Assembly: GCA_964036045.1 (NCBI GenBank)
Contig: OZ038381.1
Span: forward strand, 137,174,306 to 137,238,305
Source: Eutreptiella sp. 'Long Island Sound 2002'
Taxonomy: Eukaryota > Euglenozoa > Euglenophyceae > Eutreptiales > Eutreptiaceae
DNA: 64,000 nucleotides
Direction of reading: 5' to 3'
Within the stretch, counting starts at the first letter, position 1; each line of letters starts with the position of its first letter. Of the stretch, positions 62,816-64,000 are shown piece after piece. The position numbers and the translations under genes were made by a program. The notes under the pieces were generated by a model that saw nothing but the letters and a program-made list of their open reading frames with translations, was not told the origin of the DNA and ran no database searches.

Positions 62816-64000
62816 GGCTTAAAATAAAAAAATCCTCCACCAAAAAACATGATTTCACAGGCCAAAAAATGGGGTCCATTTTTTCACCCCTTAACACCCA
62901 CACAAAAAAGGTGCAGTGATGCCATACCTTTGAAAGGACGTGGTGGCTTTTGCATCCTACCATGGCTGGACCATCACAACATCCCCAATCCCAGCCAAGG
63001 GGGTACCACAGGGTCCAAGAGGATGCCAACACCCAATGCGACGGTTTTCTGAACCAGAAATTGCAATTAGCCGTCCCACAGGGCCTAGACAAATCCTGCA
63101 GACTTGGGACAGAATTGTTTTGGGTCAAAATAGAACAATTCTGTTGCCTTCAGCAATTCCACCTCACAAAGAAATGCTCCTGACAGCACACCACAAAGTA
63201 AATCCAGTGTTTTGCCAAAATCGAAACAAAAGGTGGGCTGATCTAGCCCGAAAAAAGCCTTTTCAGGGGCCCATGGACTCCACTATGTGGGGCTCATTGG
63301 TGTCAAATGGCTTCCCAGAGATTCACATCTGCTCCCATTGTGACAAATGATGACCCAAGTCTGGCCCAAGGCCGCCCAGGGGTTGTTGGGGGTCGCCCCC
63401 AAAGGGTGAACATTCAGCCAGCCCATTTGGCCCTGAAACCGCTGAGCCCTCACGAGTGGGGCCCCAAAGGGAGTTGAATCTGGGGTACCCAAACATAGGA
63501 CCCGGAACAGGAGGTTTGGGTCATCATCGGATGAGGCATAAGCACATACAAACCCATGGGAAGCCACGCAGCAGCAATTCGGCGCCCTAGTGGTGCCCAT
63601 GGCTGAGAGCAGCCCTTTCAGGGGCCCATGGGACCATCAGGTGGGCTGAATTGGTGCTACATGGCCAGGGGTACCTGGACGTAGTAGTACCCAGGATCCC
63701 TGCCCTGGACCAGAGGGTCCAGATAGAAGAAAAAAGTTGAACAGGACCTGGGTCTAGATCGACGCTTCGTGGCCACATTGGACCAACCCAAATTTGCGTA
63801 CCTCGGTGCAAAACGCCCCAAAACAGCGGCGAGATCAGCCCCTTTGTTTTCACTTCAGGCAATACACTGGGCCTGATTTGTGCGGCCCCAGGTTCCAAAA
63901 CCAGCAACCCAACCACAGAACATGCCTTGTGCCCAATAACCCTCCCCCCGCCCCCCAAAAGCTGCGGCTGCCCTGTTTCCTGTGCAATCCCCTCCGCCGA
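62816..64000. other. No gene supported
   Basis: No recognisable protein. TTTCAGGGGCCCATGG occurs near 63,260 and 63,614 with some similarity beyond. The window ends in C/G-rich DNA. Confidence 0.45.

Overview
The window is eukaryotic, gene-poor and crowded with mobile elements. Several minus-strand genes carry recognisable splice signals (for example CAG|GTAAGA at about 16,063 and TTTTCGCAG|G at 15,144). Coding stretches are separated by long C/G homopolymers and minisatellites. A unicellular alga or other protist with a large, repeat-rich genome fits best, but I cannot place the lineage. No rRNA, no complete tRNA gene and no CRISPR array were seen.

Layout. 0.8-8.3 kb: orphan exons on the minus strand, including an RPA70-like OB-fold exon, with a LINE remnant (L1) at 3.2-5.0 kb on the plus strand. 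9.0-10.5 kb: a SINE-like unit and minisatellites. 10.6-12.0 kb and 21.7-26.6 kb: the ORF1-like and ORF2 parts of one style of GC-rich LINE (L2). They are separated by 9.4 kb that is bracketed by a direct repeat and holds three co-oriented unknown genes on the minus strand (gene A 21.06-20.03, gene B 19.93-16.07, gene C 15.14-12.67 kb). Gene B is split by a 2,257-bp terminal-inverted-repeat (TIR) transposon, E1 (17,003-19,259), with a clean 4-bp GTAC target duplication. 26.6-28.6 kb: two GC-rich unknown coding stretches. 29.0-35.3 kb: a near-complete LINE (L3) with ORF1, then ORF2 (endonuclease, RT, CCHC, RNase H). 35,372-38,798: a second TIR transposon, E2, with a TATAG target duplication, subterminal repeats and one transposase-like gene. 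41.3-44.0 kb: a dead LINE (L4). 44.2-54.1 kb: long direct repeats (about 93% alike by eye, LTR-like) around unknown genes and retroelement gag/RT debris. 54.2-57.0 kb: a Ty3-like RT and a LINE (L5) whose fragments are best explained by a small inversion. 57-64 kb: minisatellites and no gene I can support.

Two features run through the window. Most breaks in otherwise coherent reading frames fall at homopolymers, which suggests either sequencing indels or mild decay. The in-frame stops inside coherent protein are mostly TAG (22 listed) with four TGA. This pattern recurs in unrelated genes and could mean that UAG is a sense codon, or that CAG and TGG codons are decaying. It is the observation most worth testing.
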